Origin: JBCCIM01 sp965263205
GTDB lineage: Bacteria > Bacteroidota > Rhodothermia > Rhodothermales > JAHQVL01
NCBI GenBank assembly: GCA_965263205.1
Contig: CBDHHF010000001.1
Coordinates: 1-64,000 of the forward strand
DNA: 64,000 nt
Direction of reading: 5' to 3'
Position 1 is the first letter of the stretch. Each line of letters starts with the position of its first letter. The notes below the pieces were generated by a model. That model had not been told where the DNA came from. It did not search any database and saw only the letters and a list, made by a program, of their open reading frames with translations. A program made the position numbers and the translations under genes. Positions 51,725-60,590 of the stretch are shown here, piece by piece.

Positions 51725-54159
51725 TAGAATGCGGGTGTATGCGCTTCGTTGTAGGGTAAAACGCGGATGGATACAGGAGCGCTTGCAATGGTGCGGCCCT
51801 GTTGGTCCTGTGCGCGAAGTTCGATTGTGTGGTGGCCAGGAGCAAGTTGCCAAAAGGCGCTTTGTATCGGGCCGGAAACGGGTAGTTCGTCTATCCACCA
51901 CTGGGCATTGGTAACCTGGGTGTGTGCTGTACCCTGGAGGCGGATTTGCTGGAAGCCGGCTTTTAGCACGGGGTCCATTTGAAAAATCATGCCTGCTTTG
52001 GGATAGAGGATCTGAAGCTTTGTAGATGCCTCCTGTACTGCGTAGGCTTGCCGCATTGCGGCCGGCCTCGATGCATTTTGGGCAGGCTGGGGATGTTGTG
52101 GTTTTGCAATACCGTTTGCCATTGCCCAGGCATCGTAAAGCGGAGGATACACCGTAAATAGCGTCGGTTTAACAAATTTAGCCGGCGTATCCGATTGCGC
52201 AACAAAGCCACTGCGGGTATCGATATTCCACATTTGATGGACTGTGCAGGTATCTGAGGCAAGCGTCTGGGGAAGGAAGTATGCTTTCCTGACTCCCGGA
52301 CAGTTTTTACCCGGTTTATGGCCGCTAAGCGGGCAGATTGTTGCCGTCTGCAATTCTTCAGGAACGGCAAAAGAGCCGCCTGAGCCGAGGGTCTCCATGA
52401 TGGCGTGGTACAACGGTCCCGCACCACTGACACCGCTCACACGCCGCATAGGAGCCCCGTCGAAGTTGCCCACCCAGATCGCCACCGTATGTTTGGGGGT
52501 ATAGCCAATGGCCCAATTGTCACGATAGTCTTTTGACGTGCCCGTCTTGACAGCTGCCGGGAATGTCATTTCAAGGGGACCGTAACGTCCAAATGCAGGC
52601 TCGCGCGCTTGCGGGTCTTGCAAAATATCTGTGATCAGAAAGGCCGTCTCATGCGATAGGACCGCGCTCTGCATTGTGTCCCCTACGCTGTGTTGTGTAC
52701 GGCCATCGGGATTAATCGTTGAAAGCATCGTTTGCAAAGGACGCAATTGGCCGTTGTTTGCAAGCATCGCATACGCAGCAGCGAGTTCGAACAGTTGTAC
52801 TTCGCCATTACCGAGTGTGAGGCCTACGCCATAATGATCAGCTCCTTTTGTGAGCGAGGTGACGCCGGCTTTACGTAGCAAATCAAGGAGCGCTTCCGTG
52901 CCTTGTTCTCGCAGCAGCCGAACGGCAGGTACATTATAGCTGGAGGCAAGGGCAGTCCGAAAGGGGACCGGTCCGTGGAATTTCTTGTCATAATTCATCG
53001 GCGAAAAAGCGCCGCCGGCTTCCGGGATGTGGATGGCAATATCCGGTAAAATTGATGCCGTGGTGTAGTTACCCGAGTCTAGCGCAAGCGCATACGTAAA
53101 AGGCTTTAACGCAGAGCCTGGTTGCCTGTGCATGCGGACGCCGTCGTTTTGTCCCTCGATGTGTGCATTCCAAAAGTCGGCACTGCCAACGTAGGCAAGT
53201 ACATGACCGTTGCTGTTGTCAATGACGAGCGCAGCCGCGTTTGTTGCGCGGTCATTCCCAAGGCGTTTCAGGTGCGCGCGAGTAAGGGCCTCAACTTCTT
53301 CTTGTAGCGGAAGGTGAAGGGTTGTGCGGATGGTTGCCGGCATTTGAGGCCAGGTTGTTTCTGCAGCGTGTTGCTGCAAAATGTAGTTGACGAAATGCGG
53401 GGCTTTGAAGGTGTGCTCCGGAGGAATGACGGCGATAGGGAGCGCGGACAGGGTAGCGTATTCCTCCTGGGAGAGCACATCGGTTTCAAGCATTGCTTGC
53501 AGTACGAGTTGCTGCCGCGCTTGCGCCGCCTCTACATGAGAATACGGATTAAATGCATTGGGGCGCTGCGGCAGCCCAACGAGGAACGAGGCCTCCGCTT
53601 TATTAAGATCGATGGCCGGCTTGCCAAAATAGCGCTGTGCTGCGGCTTCAATGCCATAGATTTGGTTACCGAAGTATACCCGGTTGAGCCACAGTAAAAG
53701 GATTTGTTCTTTGCTATGTTGCGCTTCCAGCCGCACGGCAAGCATGGCTTCTCGCACTTTTTGATATACAGTACGCGGTTGATTTCCGCGCAGTGTGCGG
53801 GCAACCTGCATGGTAAGCGTTGAGCCGCCCCGTACCACCTCGCCGGCACGGAAGTTCTCGACAACCGATTGTAAGATCGAAACCGGGTTGATACCCGGAT
53901 GGCGATAGAAATAGCGATCCTCGATTGCAACGACCGCTTTAAAGACAAACGGATCGATCTCCGTTGACTGTACGGGGATGCCCTGCCCATTTGTGCGGAC
54001 GGTGCGCAACAGCCGGCCATCCCGGTCCACTACGTTGGTGCTGGTAACCGGCTGTTCTGAAAGCAACGCATCTGAAATAGGCCAGAAGAGGAAGCCGAGG
54101 CAACAGCAAACCAGCACAAAGACCAGGCGCAGAGAAAATGAAGAAAAGACGTGTTGCAT
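51724..54159 (-). CDS. pbpC: Penicillin-binding protein 1C
   Basis: PBP1C is a peptidoglycan enzyme with a GT51 glycosyltransferase (Glu80 in AIEDRYFY, GGSTLTMQVAR at 111-121) and a penicillin-binding domain with S349-xx-K352, SYN at 407-409 and KTG at 538-540. The C-terminal region (CPLSGHKPGKNCP and the WWIDELP segment) is the BiPBP_C domain unique to PBP1C. It has one membrane helix at about 9-28. It is transcribed with the macroglobulin gene, as in Enterobacteria, where the pair is thought to combine wall repair with protease defence. Confidence 0.96.
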   Translation of the reverse strand: MQHVFSSFSLRLVFVLVCCCLGFLFWPISDALLSEQPVTSTNVVDRDGRLLRTVRTNGQGIPVQSTEIDPFVFKAVVAIEDRYFYRHPGINPVSILQSVVENFRAGEVVRGGSTLTMQVARTLRGNQPRTVYQKVREAMLAVRLEAQHSKEQILLLWLNRVYFGNQIYGIEAAAQRYFGKPAIDLNKAEASFLVGLPQRPNAFNPYSHVEAAQARQQLVLQAMLETDVLSQEEYATLSALPIAVIPPEHTFKAPHFVNYILQQHAAETTWPQMPATIRTTLHLPLQEEVEALTRAHLKRLGNDRATNAAALVIDNSNGHVLAYVGSADFWNAHIEGQNDGVRMHRQPGSALKPFTYALALDSGNYTTASILPDIAIHIPEAGGAFSPMNYDKKFHGPVPFRTALASSYNVPAVRLLREQGTEALLDLLRKAGVTSLTKGADHYGVGLTLGNGEVQLFELAAAYAMLANNGQLRPLQTMLSTINPDGRTQHSVGDTMQSAVLSHETAFLITDILQDPQAREPAFGRYGPLEMTFPAAVKTGTSKDYRDNWAIGYTPKHTVAIWVGNFDGAPMRRVSGVSGAGPLYHAIMETLGSGGSFAVPEELQTATICPLSGHKPGKNCPGVRKAYFLPQTLASDTCTVHQMWNIDTRSGFVAQSDTPAKFVKPTLFTVYPPLYDAWAMANGIAKPQHPQPAQNASRPAAMRQAYAVQEASTKLQILYPKAGMIFQMDPVLKAGFQQIRLQGTAHTQVTNAQWWIDELPVSGPIQSAFWQLAPGHHTIELRAQDQQGRTIASAPVSIRVLPYNEAHTPAF

Positions 54160-54254
54160 CGGATTACCGAGCCAAGGTTGCTGCGGCTACGCGGGGATGT
54201 ATGGGGATGTTGGTTGTGCCGGCTTACAATATAGTCGTCGCGTTATTTAAGTGC

Positions 54255-54377
54255 TTTCGTGATTTTGGGTTTTCGTGATTTTGGGTTTCCGGGTTTTTTG
54301 TGTTTGCTGTTTGAAATGAACTACAGCACCCCCAAAACACGAGATCCCCAAAACACGAGATCCCCAAAACACGAGAT
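54255..54377. repeat. 16-bp tandem repeats in two families
   Basis: TTTCGTGATTTTGGGT occurs twice in tandem (54255-54286) and CCCCAAAACACGAGAT three times (54330-54377). The two units are partly reverse complements (CGTGATTTTGGG versus CCCCAAAACACGAG), so the segment could fold into a long imperfect hairpin. The 309-base gap up to the next gene has no gene. Confidence 0.9.
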
Positions 54378-54468
54378 CACGAATACACGAATCCCCCCAT
54401 CTTGAGATGTTTTGAACCCTTAAGATTCTTACCTTTGCGCTACTCACACGATATTAGAGGAATGTTGC

Positions 54469-55293
54469 ATGGCGACCAATCTATTTGACTATAGCAAATA
54501 CAACGTATCTGGCTCCCGGTTTTCATTGCGTTCAATGCGTAGTGATGATGACCAGGGCGTGTCGAAAGGAGATGCGAAGGCATTGGTGAAAGAAAACAGG
54601 GAGCGGCTTGCTGAATTGCAGGAACGGCTTTATGCAGAGGGTAAACAATCGGTGCTGCTTGTTTTACAGGCCATGGACACGGCCGGCAAAGATAGCACGA
54701 TCGAGCAGGTGACGAAGGGCATCAACCCGCAGGGGTGTGTGGTCTCGGGCTTTAAGAAACCAACCCCCGAGGAATTGGCGCATGACTTTCTCTGGCGCGT
54801 GCACAAACGGACGCCGGGCAAAGGCATGATCGGCATCTTTAACCGCTCGCATTATGAAGATGTGCTCATTGTGCGCGTCCACGGATGGGCATCCCCGGAA
54901 ACGCTAGAGGCGCGTTATGATCACATCAACAGATTTGAAAAGCTGCTGGCGGATAACGGGACGCGGATCATTAAGGTGATGCTAAACATCTCGAAAGAGT
55001 ATCAACTGGCTCGCTTGCGCCGGCGCCTGGAGCGGCCAGACAAGCTTTGGAAATTTAACCCCGGCGATCTCGATGAGCGTAAGTTGTGGGACAAGTACAT
55101 GGAATGTTATGAAATTGCCCTGCAGCGTTGCTCTACTGATTATGCGCCGTGGTACGTGGTGCCGGCTGAAAATCGAACCTTCCGGAACGCCGTGATTACC
55201 CAGATGCTTGTGGATACGCTGGAAGACATGGATCCGCAGTTTCCTGAGCCAGATTTTAATGTGGCAGACTATCCACCTGAGTCGCTTGTCTAA
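54469..55293 (+). CDS. ppk2: Polyphosphate kinase 2 family protein
   Basis: PPK2 enzymes transfer phosphate between polyphosphate and nucleotides. The 274-residue sequence has Walker A MDTAGKDS at 69-76, NRSHYEDVL at 125-133 and the lid region RRRLERPDKLWKFNPGDLDE. Sequence features fit PPK2 class I-III in general; which nucleotide (AMP, ADP or GDP) is used is not decided. The start follows AGAGGA. It lies 107 bases before acs, and may supply ATP for it, though a shared transcript is not shown. Confidence 0.93.
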   Translation: MATNLFDYSKYNVSGSRFSLRSMRSDDDQGVSKGDAKALVKENRERLAELQERLYAEGKQSVLLVLQAMDTAGKDSTIEQVTKGINPQGCVVSGFKKPTPEELAHDFLWRVHKRTPGKGMIGIFNRSHYEDVLIVRVHGWASPETLEARYDHINRFEKLLADNGTRIIKVMLNISKEYQLARLRRRLERPDKLWKFNPGDLDERKLWDKYMECYEIALQRCSTDYAPWYVVPAENRTFRNAVITQMLVDTLEDMDPQFPEPDFNVADYPPESLV

Positions 55294-55400
55294 AAGTTTG
55301 GCGGTTTGCTGGAAAATGCAAAGCCGGAGTAGTATTCTGAGGTGCCCGCTTGGGAAGCGGTCCCAGCCCTTTGTTTAACATGTTTATTGAGAAGTAGCAG

Positions 55401-57380
55401 ATGTCTTCAAACGACCAACTCACCGCAGCCTATTCAGGCAGGTCTGAAAAATACGACGCGCCGCAGGCGTACAAGGATAAAGCATATTTTGGCTCGATGG
55501 AGGCCTATCAGGAGCTTTACAGGCAGTCGGTTGAAGATCCTGAGGCGTTTTGGGCTGAGCAGGCCAAGCGGATTGACTGGTTTGAACCGTTCACCAACGT
55601 GAAAAACGTTTCGTATGCCAGCGACGACGTACACATCCGCTGGTATGAAGGTGGCAAGCTTAATGCCTCGTACAACGCATTGGATCGGCATTTGGCTACC
55701 CGTGGAGATCAAGTTGCATTGATTTTTGAACCTGATGATCCCAATGACGAGGTGTTGCATATCACGTACAAAGAGATGCATGCCCATGTCTGTCGCTTTG
55801 CCAATGTGCTCAAGAAGCACGGCGTGAAGAAAGGAGACCGGGTGACGATCTACCTTCCAATGATTCCCGAGGCTGCGTATGCCATGCAGGCTTGTGCCAG
55901 AATTGGTGCTGTGCACTCTGTCGTATTTGCCGGCTTCTCTCCCGATTCCCTGGCAGATCGGATTTTGGATTGCGACTCAACCGTACTCATTACAGCCGAT
56001 CAGGGGGTACGCGGCAAGAAACTCGTACCACTGAAGGTAAACGCTGACGCTGCCCTGGAGCGGTGCCCGGACGTGTCGCACGTGTTTGTTGTGCAGCGTA
56101 CCGGCAACGATATCAATTGGGTTGATGGCCGGGATTACTGGTATCACGACGAAATTAAAACCGTCGACGCTAACTGCGAACCCGAGGTAATGGATGCTGA
56201 AGATCCACTTTTCATTCTCTACACATCCGGCTCAACAGGAAAACCCAAAGGGGTAATGCACACAACCGGCGGCTATTGCGTGTATACGTCGCTAACGCAT
56301 CAATACGTGTTCGATTATCATGATGGGGATATTTTCTGGTGTACGGCTGATGTAGGCTGGATTACCGGGCATTCTTACATCGTTTACGGACCGCTATTTA
56401 ATGGTGCCACGCAGGTGTTTTTTGAAGGTGTACCAACTTACCCGGATGCCGGCCGATTTTGGGATGCTGTTGATCGCCACAAGGTGAACATTTTCTATAC
56501 AGCGCCAACCGCTATCCGCGCGTTGATGAGTAAAGGTGATGATTTTGTCACGCGCTCAGATCGTTCCTCGCTTCGCTTGCTGGGGACTGTAGGAGAGCCG
56601 ATTAACCCCGAAGCCTGGCGCTGGTACTATGAAGTGGTAGGTAAAAGTGGATGTCCCATTATCGATACGTGGTGGCAAACCGAGACGGGTGGGATCATGA
56701 TCACACCACTTCCTGGTGCTGTGCCGCAAAAGCCCGGTTCAGCTTGTCTGCCGTTCTTCGGAATCCAGCCAGAAATCCTCGATCAGGAGGGCAATATCCT
56801 GGAAGGGCCTACGCAGGGCGTGCTGGCCATTCGCGACTCCTGGCCTGGCCAGATGCGCACCGTCTATAAAAACCACAAACGATTTGTAGATACGTATTTC
56901 TCGACTTTTGAAGGCAAATACTTCACAGGAGATGGCTGCCGGCGCGATGAAGACGGCTATTACTGGATTACAGGCCGCGTTGACGACGTGCTCAACGTAT
57001 CCGGGCACCGCCTTGGAACTGCCGAGGTCGAAAGTGCGCTTGTGGCTTACGACGACGTAGCGGAAGCTGCTGTTGTTGGATTTCCGCACGATATCAAAGG
57101 GCAGGGGATCTACTGCTATGTGACGCTCAACGCCGGCACCGAAGCAACTGAAGAACTGCGTAGCACCCTCGTTACCCATGTGCGCGCGCAAATTGGTCCG
57201 ATTGCAAAACCCGACTTTATTCAGTTTACCAGCGCACTACCCAAAACGCGATCCGGTAAAATTATGCGGCGTATTCTCCGTAAAATTGCAGCCAATGAGC
57301 ATGAAGACCTGGGCGATACCAGTACGCTGGCCGACCCATCGGTTGTTGAAGCGCTTGTTGAATCACGCTTGAATCGCTAG
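55401..57380 (+). CDS. acs: Acetyl-CoA synthetase
   Basis: Acs makes acetyl-CoA from acetate, ATP and CoA through acetyl-AMP. Landmarks are YTSGSTGKPKGVMHTTGGY (P-loop-like AMP binding), DTWWQTETGG, GDGCRRDEDGYYWITGRVDD and the catalytic Lys in KTRSGKIMRR near residue 619. The 659-residue length is normal. The next two genes encode the sodium:acetate symporter pair, making a complete uptake and activation module. No sigma-54 or repressor site was recognised. Confidence 0.97.
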   Translation: MSSNDQLTAAYSGRSEKYDAPQAYKDKAYFGSMEAYQELYRQSVEDPEAFWAEQAKRIDWFEPFTNVKNVSYASDDVHIRWYEGGKLNASYNALDRHLATRGDQVALIFEPDDPNDEVLHITYKEMHAHVCRFANVLKKHGVKKGDRVTIYLPMIPEAAYAMQACARIGAVHSVVFAGFSPDSLADRILDCDSTVLITADQGVRGKKLVPLKVNADAALERCPDVSHVFVVQRTGNDINWVDGRDYWYHDEIKTVDANCEPEVMDAEDPLFILYTSGSTGKPKGVMHTTGGYCVYTSLTHQYVFDYHDGDIFWCTADVGWITGHSYIVYGPLFNGATQVFFEGVPTYPDAGRFWDAVDRHKVNIFYTAPTAIRALMSKGDDFVTRSDRSSLRLLGTVGEPINPEAWRWYYEVVGKSGCPIIDTWWQTETGGIMITPLPGAVPQKPGSACLPFFGIQPEILDQEGNILEGPTQGVLAIRDSWPGQMRTVYKNHKRFVDTYFSTFEGKYFTGDGCRRDEDGYYWITGRVDDVLNVSGHRLGTAEVESALVAYDDVAEAAVVGFPHDIKGQGIYCYVTLNAGTEATEELRSTLVTHVRAQIGPIAKPDFIQFTSALPKTRSGKIMRRILRKIAANEHEDLGDTSTLADPSVVEALVESRLNR

Positions 57381-57390
57381 GGAGGTACTT

Positions 57391-57642
57391 ATGGATAAGA
57401 AGATGGACAAGAAACAGTACTGGCAAAAGCAAATTCGGCGGACAATTGGTTTGCTGGTTATTTGGGCTGTGGTTGCTTTTGGATTTAGCATCCTGGGTGT
57501 CAATTATTTCAACCAGTTCGATTTCAACGGCGTACCTTTTGGCTTCTGGATGGCCCAGCAGGGCTCGATCATCATTTTTGTTCTGCTGATTCTGGCGTAC
57601 ACGCTCTTGAGCGAACGCGCTGACAAAGAAGCCGGCCTCTAA
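57391..57642 (+). CDS. DUF4212 small subunit of a sodium:solute symporter
   Basis: This 83-residue protein with two helices (about 22-41 and 53-73) and a basic N-terminus (KKQYWQKQIRRTIG) matches DUF4212. Such proteins are always paired with a sodium:solute symporter of the acetate type, as here. A perfect GGAGGT ribosome binding site overlaps the acs stop, so acs and this gene are translated in close succession. Confidence 0.93.
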   Translation: MDKKMDKKQYWQKQIRRTIGLLVIWAVVAFGFSILGVNYFNQFDFNGVPFGFWMAQQGSIIIFVLLILAYTLLSERADKEAGL

Positions 57643-57716
57643 CCTGGCTGATATAGCCGGCCCTTTGACCGGGCCACAGGTTAACCCCACCTTGTACACA
57701 CACCAGAGTAGTATTC

Positions 57717-59381
57717 ATGGACATTCAAAGCTGGACATGGGTTACCGTTGGGGTAACCTTTGCCGTATACCTCTATATCGGTTACCGTAGCCGCGTCGCT
57801 TCCACCAAAGGCTTTTACGTAGCGGGGCAGGGGGTTTCTGCCATCGCCAACGGTGCAGCCACCGCTGCCGACTGGATGAGCGCTGCCTCGTTTATTTCGA
57901 TGGCCGGCCTCATTTCGTTTATGGGGTATGATGGCTCCGTGTACCTGCTGGGTTGGACTGGCGGTTACGTGCTGTTGGCGTTGCTGCTTGCACCGTACCT
58001 CCGGAAATTTGGGCAGTATACGGTCCCAGACTTTGTCTCTACCCGCTTCTATTCCAATGGCGCGCGTATCGTTGCTGCTGTAGCTGCCATCTTTGTGTCG
58101 TTTACGTACGTAGCCGGCCAGATGACAGGTGTTGGCGTAGCGTTTAGTCGCTTTTTGGAGGTACCGCTTGCGGTTGGGGTGATTATTGGGATGTGTATCG
58201 TTGCCTTCTTTGCAGTACTTGGCGGGATGAAAGGCATTACGTACACACAGGTAGCACAGTATTGTGTGTTGATTTTTGCGTACACGGTGCCGGCTATCGC
58301 CATTGCACTGCTACTCACAAACAACCCCGTTCCACAGGTTGCTATTGGAGAGATTCTGCCCAAGCTAAATGCCATCCAAACGGACCTTGGATTATCCGCA
58401 TATAGCAGTCCGTTTGCCAATTTATCCATGATAAATGTGGTGTGTATCGCGCTGTGCTTGATGGCGGGCACAGCCGGTTTGCCGCATGTGATTGTGCGGT
58501 TTTATACCGTGAAGAGTGTAAAAGCAGCGCGCTGGTCGGCGTTTTGGGCGCTGCTGTTTATCGCCATTCTCTACACAACAGCGCCGGCGGTAGCGATGTT
58601 TGCCAAGTACTATATCCTTGAGCAGTACAATACGCTGGGACCAGATTTTCAAAACGTGGAATGGGTGAAAAGCTGGGCCGCTACAGGACTCATCAATTTT
58701 CCTGAAGGTGGGCCAACGAGTGCGGAGGAGTTACTGGGGGGGATTAATCGGGATATCATCGTGTTGGCAACACCTGAGATTGCTGCGTTGCCGGCCTTTG
58801 TGGTTGCGCTTGTAGCCGCTGGCGGGTTAGCCGCTGCGCTCTCAACAGCCTCTGGCCTGTTGCTCGTAATTTCTTCTTCGCTTGCGCACGACATCTATGG
58901 CTCCATCATCAAACCTGACGCATCTGACAAGCAGAAGCTATTTGTAGGCCGGATGATGATATTCCTCGCTGTAATTCTGGCCGGCATTCTGGGTATCTAC
59001 CCGCTTGGCTTTGTGGCTGAAGTGGTGGCGTTTGCCTTTGGGCTTGCTGCAGCTTCCTTCTTCCCGATCATTGTGCTTGGTATCTTTTGGAAACGCGCCA
59101 ACAAGCAGGGCGCCATCGTCGGCATGAGCCTTGGTCTGGCTTTCACGTTCATCATGATTGTACTCATGCGTGCGCAGAACGTCATCCCTGGTATGGAAGA
59201 ACCGATCATCGATTCTTTCCTGGGCATTAACGCACAGGGCATCGGCGTCATCGGGATGTTGCTGAACTTCACAGCAACGATCGTAATTTCACTCATGACC
59301 GATGAACCACCTGAAGAGGTGCAGGAAATGGTTGAGGAAATTCGCTACCCAAACGAAGCCCCCGAAGCCGTTGATCACTGA
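57717..59381 (+). CDS. Sodium:solute symporter, acetate-type (ActP-like)
   Basis: The 554-residue protein has about 13 helices and the SSS family signatures (GFYVAGQGVSAIANGAATAA, AGLPHVIVRFYTVKS, and AAALSTASGLLLVISSSLAH). It is the large partner of the DUF4212 protein. Together with the upstream acs it is expected to import acetate (or a related short acid) with Na+. The end of the coding region abuts a repeat field. The name ActP is avoided because the DUF4212-linked group is distinct from E. coli ActP. Confidence 0.92.
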   Translation: MDIQSWTWVTVGVTFAVYLYIGYRSRVASTKGFYVAGQGVSAIANGAATAADWMSAASFISMAGLISFMGYDGSVYLLGWTGGYVLLALLLAPYLRKFGQYTVPDFVSTRFYSNGARIVAAVAAIFVSFTYVAGQMTGVGVAFSRFLEVPLAVGVIIGMCIVAFFAVLGGMKGITYTQVAQYCVLIFAYTVPAIAIALLLTNNPVPQVAIGEILPKLNAIQTDLGLSAYSSPFANLSMINVVCIALCLMAGTAGLPHVIVRFYTVKSVKAARWSAFWALLFIAILYTTAPAVAMFAKYYILEQYNTLGPDFQNVEWVKSWAATGLINFPEGGPTSAEELLGGINRDIIVLATPEIAALPAFVVALVAAGGLAAALSTASGLLLVISSSLAHDIYGSIIKPDASDKQKLFVGRMMIFLAVILAGILGIYPLGFVAEVVAFAFGLAAASFFPIIVLGIFWKRANKQGAIVGMSLGLAFTFIMIVLMRAQNVIPGMEEPIIDSFLGINAQGIGVIGMLLNFTATIVISLMTDEPPEEVQEMVEEIRYPNEAPEAVDH

Positions 59382-59655
59382 TGATTCACGGATTTTTGAT
59401 TGCGGATTTTTGATTGCGGATTTTTGATTGCGGAATGCTGATCTGTTCCACCCCTGTCATCCTGAGCGAAGCCGAAGGATCGCTGCGGGACTTGCAGTCC
59501 CTCGATTGCTGAATGCGGATTTTTGATTGCGGAATGCTGATCTGTTCCCCTCCTGTCATCCTGCGCCCCGCGAAGGATCTGAGCGTGCGACACGCGTTGT
59601 GATATCGCTACGCATCGCAAATGCCTCGTGGGCCTCGGATCACGTCAGTGATATT
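59382..59655. repeat. Intergenic repeat region 4 (two core copies)
   Basis: GATTTTTGATTGCG occurs three times in tandem (59391-59432). Core copies lie at 59457-59481 and 59556-59580, each preceded by GATTGCGGAATGCTGATC. A CCTCGGATCACGTC segment near 59633 resembles the second motif of regions 1-3. There is no gene in the interval. It separates two convergent genes. Confidence 0.9.
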
Positions 59656-59669
59656 AAAGGGCAGGAGTA

Positions 59670-60590
59670 CTATGACGGCAAGCTGTACGCCAACTCCAGC
59701 GCTGCATCAGCGGGGGAGCGTGCCGGCTCAACAAAGACCATCTGGGGAAAGCGCACGCGAACGACGTGCAGGAGTGTCTTCCTAAACCAGCGGTTTTGAC
59801 TCAACCCGCCGATGAATGTCATGCGCTGTTCAATAGCATCATGCTTTTCCAACAGCCAGGCGAGCCGATCAACCAATAAATTCAGCTGTTGGTTTACAAG
59901 CTCCAGAGCAACTTCATCGTTTGCTGCTGCTGCCTTCAGCACAAGCGGGGCTATCCGCTGGATCTGTGTATGAGGCGCATGTGCAAAGTTGATCAACTTA
60001 TCGGGCGTGTCAATAGCAAAAGACGCCGCGACGTCCTGTACCAGTTGAGTTTGGGGACCACCGTCCATGGCGTTGGCTACTGCAGCTAACGCTGCCTGTC
60101 CTAACCGATAACCGCCGGCCTCATCACCAAGTAGGCGTCCCCAGCCGCCCGTACGTACCAGGCTGTTTTCGTGCGTTCTGGCCATAATAATTGAACCTGT
60201 ACCCACAATCAGCAACAAACCGCTTGCTGCCTTATGCGCGGCGTAGAGCGCGAGTGCTGCGTCTGTTTCAACTTTTACAAGCGGTGAATGAGGTGCAAAG
60301 GCAGCTTCGAGGCCGGCTTCCAGTGCTTCGCATGCCTCTTTGCGGCCAGCGCCGGCTATGCCGGCATACAAGACGAGCTTTTCCTGAGGCTGAATGGTGT
60401 CAAGTACCGAGGTCATCAACGCCTCGATTGTAGCGATGGCGTGTGCCTGACCGTCTTTTGTAAGATTGATGCCAGGCCCATCGCGATAGACAATTTCCTG
60501 GCTTGAATCCTCGTTAACCTGTTTAAAAGCAAGGCGCGTTTTGGTGCCTCCAGCATCGATACCCGCGTAGCGCATGCGTTGCTGTGTCAT
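59670..60590 (-). CDS. N-acetylglucosamine kinase-like protein (BadF/BadG ATPase fold)
   Basis: The 306-residue protein has the ASKHA phosphate-binding start GIDAGGTKTR, a middle ASGLLLIVGTGSI and GGWGRLLGDEAGGYRLG. This pattern is characteristic of the BadF/BadG/BcrA/BcrD family, and in this size and order usually of N-acetylglucosamine kinases that recycle cell-wall sugars. The ATG overlaps the stop of the penicillin acylase gene by 4 bases. The sugar specificity is not proved. Confidence 0.85.
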   Translation of the reverse strand: MTQQRMRYAGIDAGGTKTRLAFKQVNEDSSQEIVYRDGPGINLTKDGQAHAIATIEALMTSVLDTIQPQEKLVLYAGIAGAGRKEACEALEAGLEAAFAPHSPLVKVETDAALALYAAHKAASGLLLIVGTGSIIMARTHENSLVRTGGWGRLLGDEAGGYRLGQAALAAVANAMDGGPQTQLVQDVAASFAIDTPDKLINFAHAPHTQIQRIAPLVLKAAAANDEVALELVNQQLNLLVDRLAWLLEKHDAIEQRMTFIGGLSQNRWFRKTLLHVVRVRFPQMVFVEPARSPADAALELAYSLPS

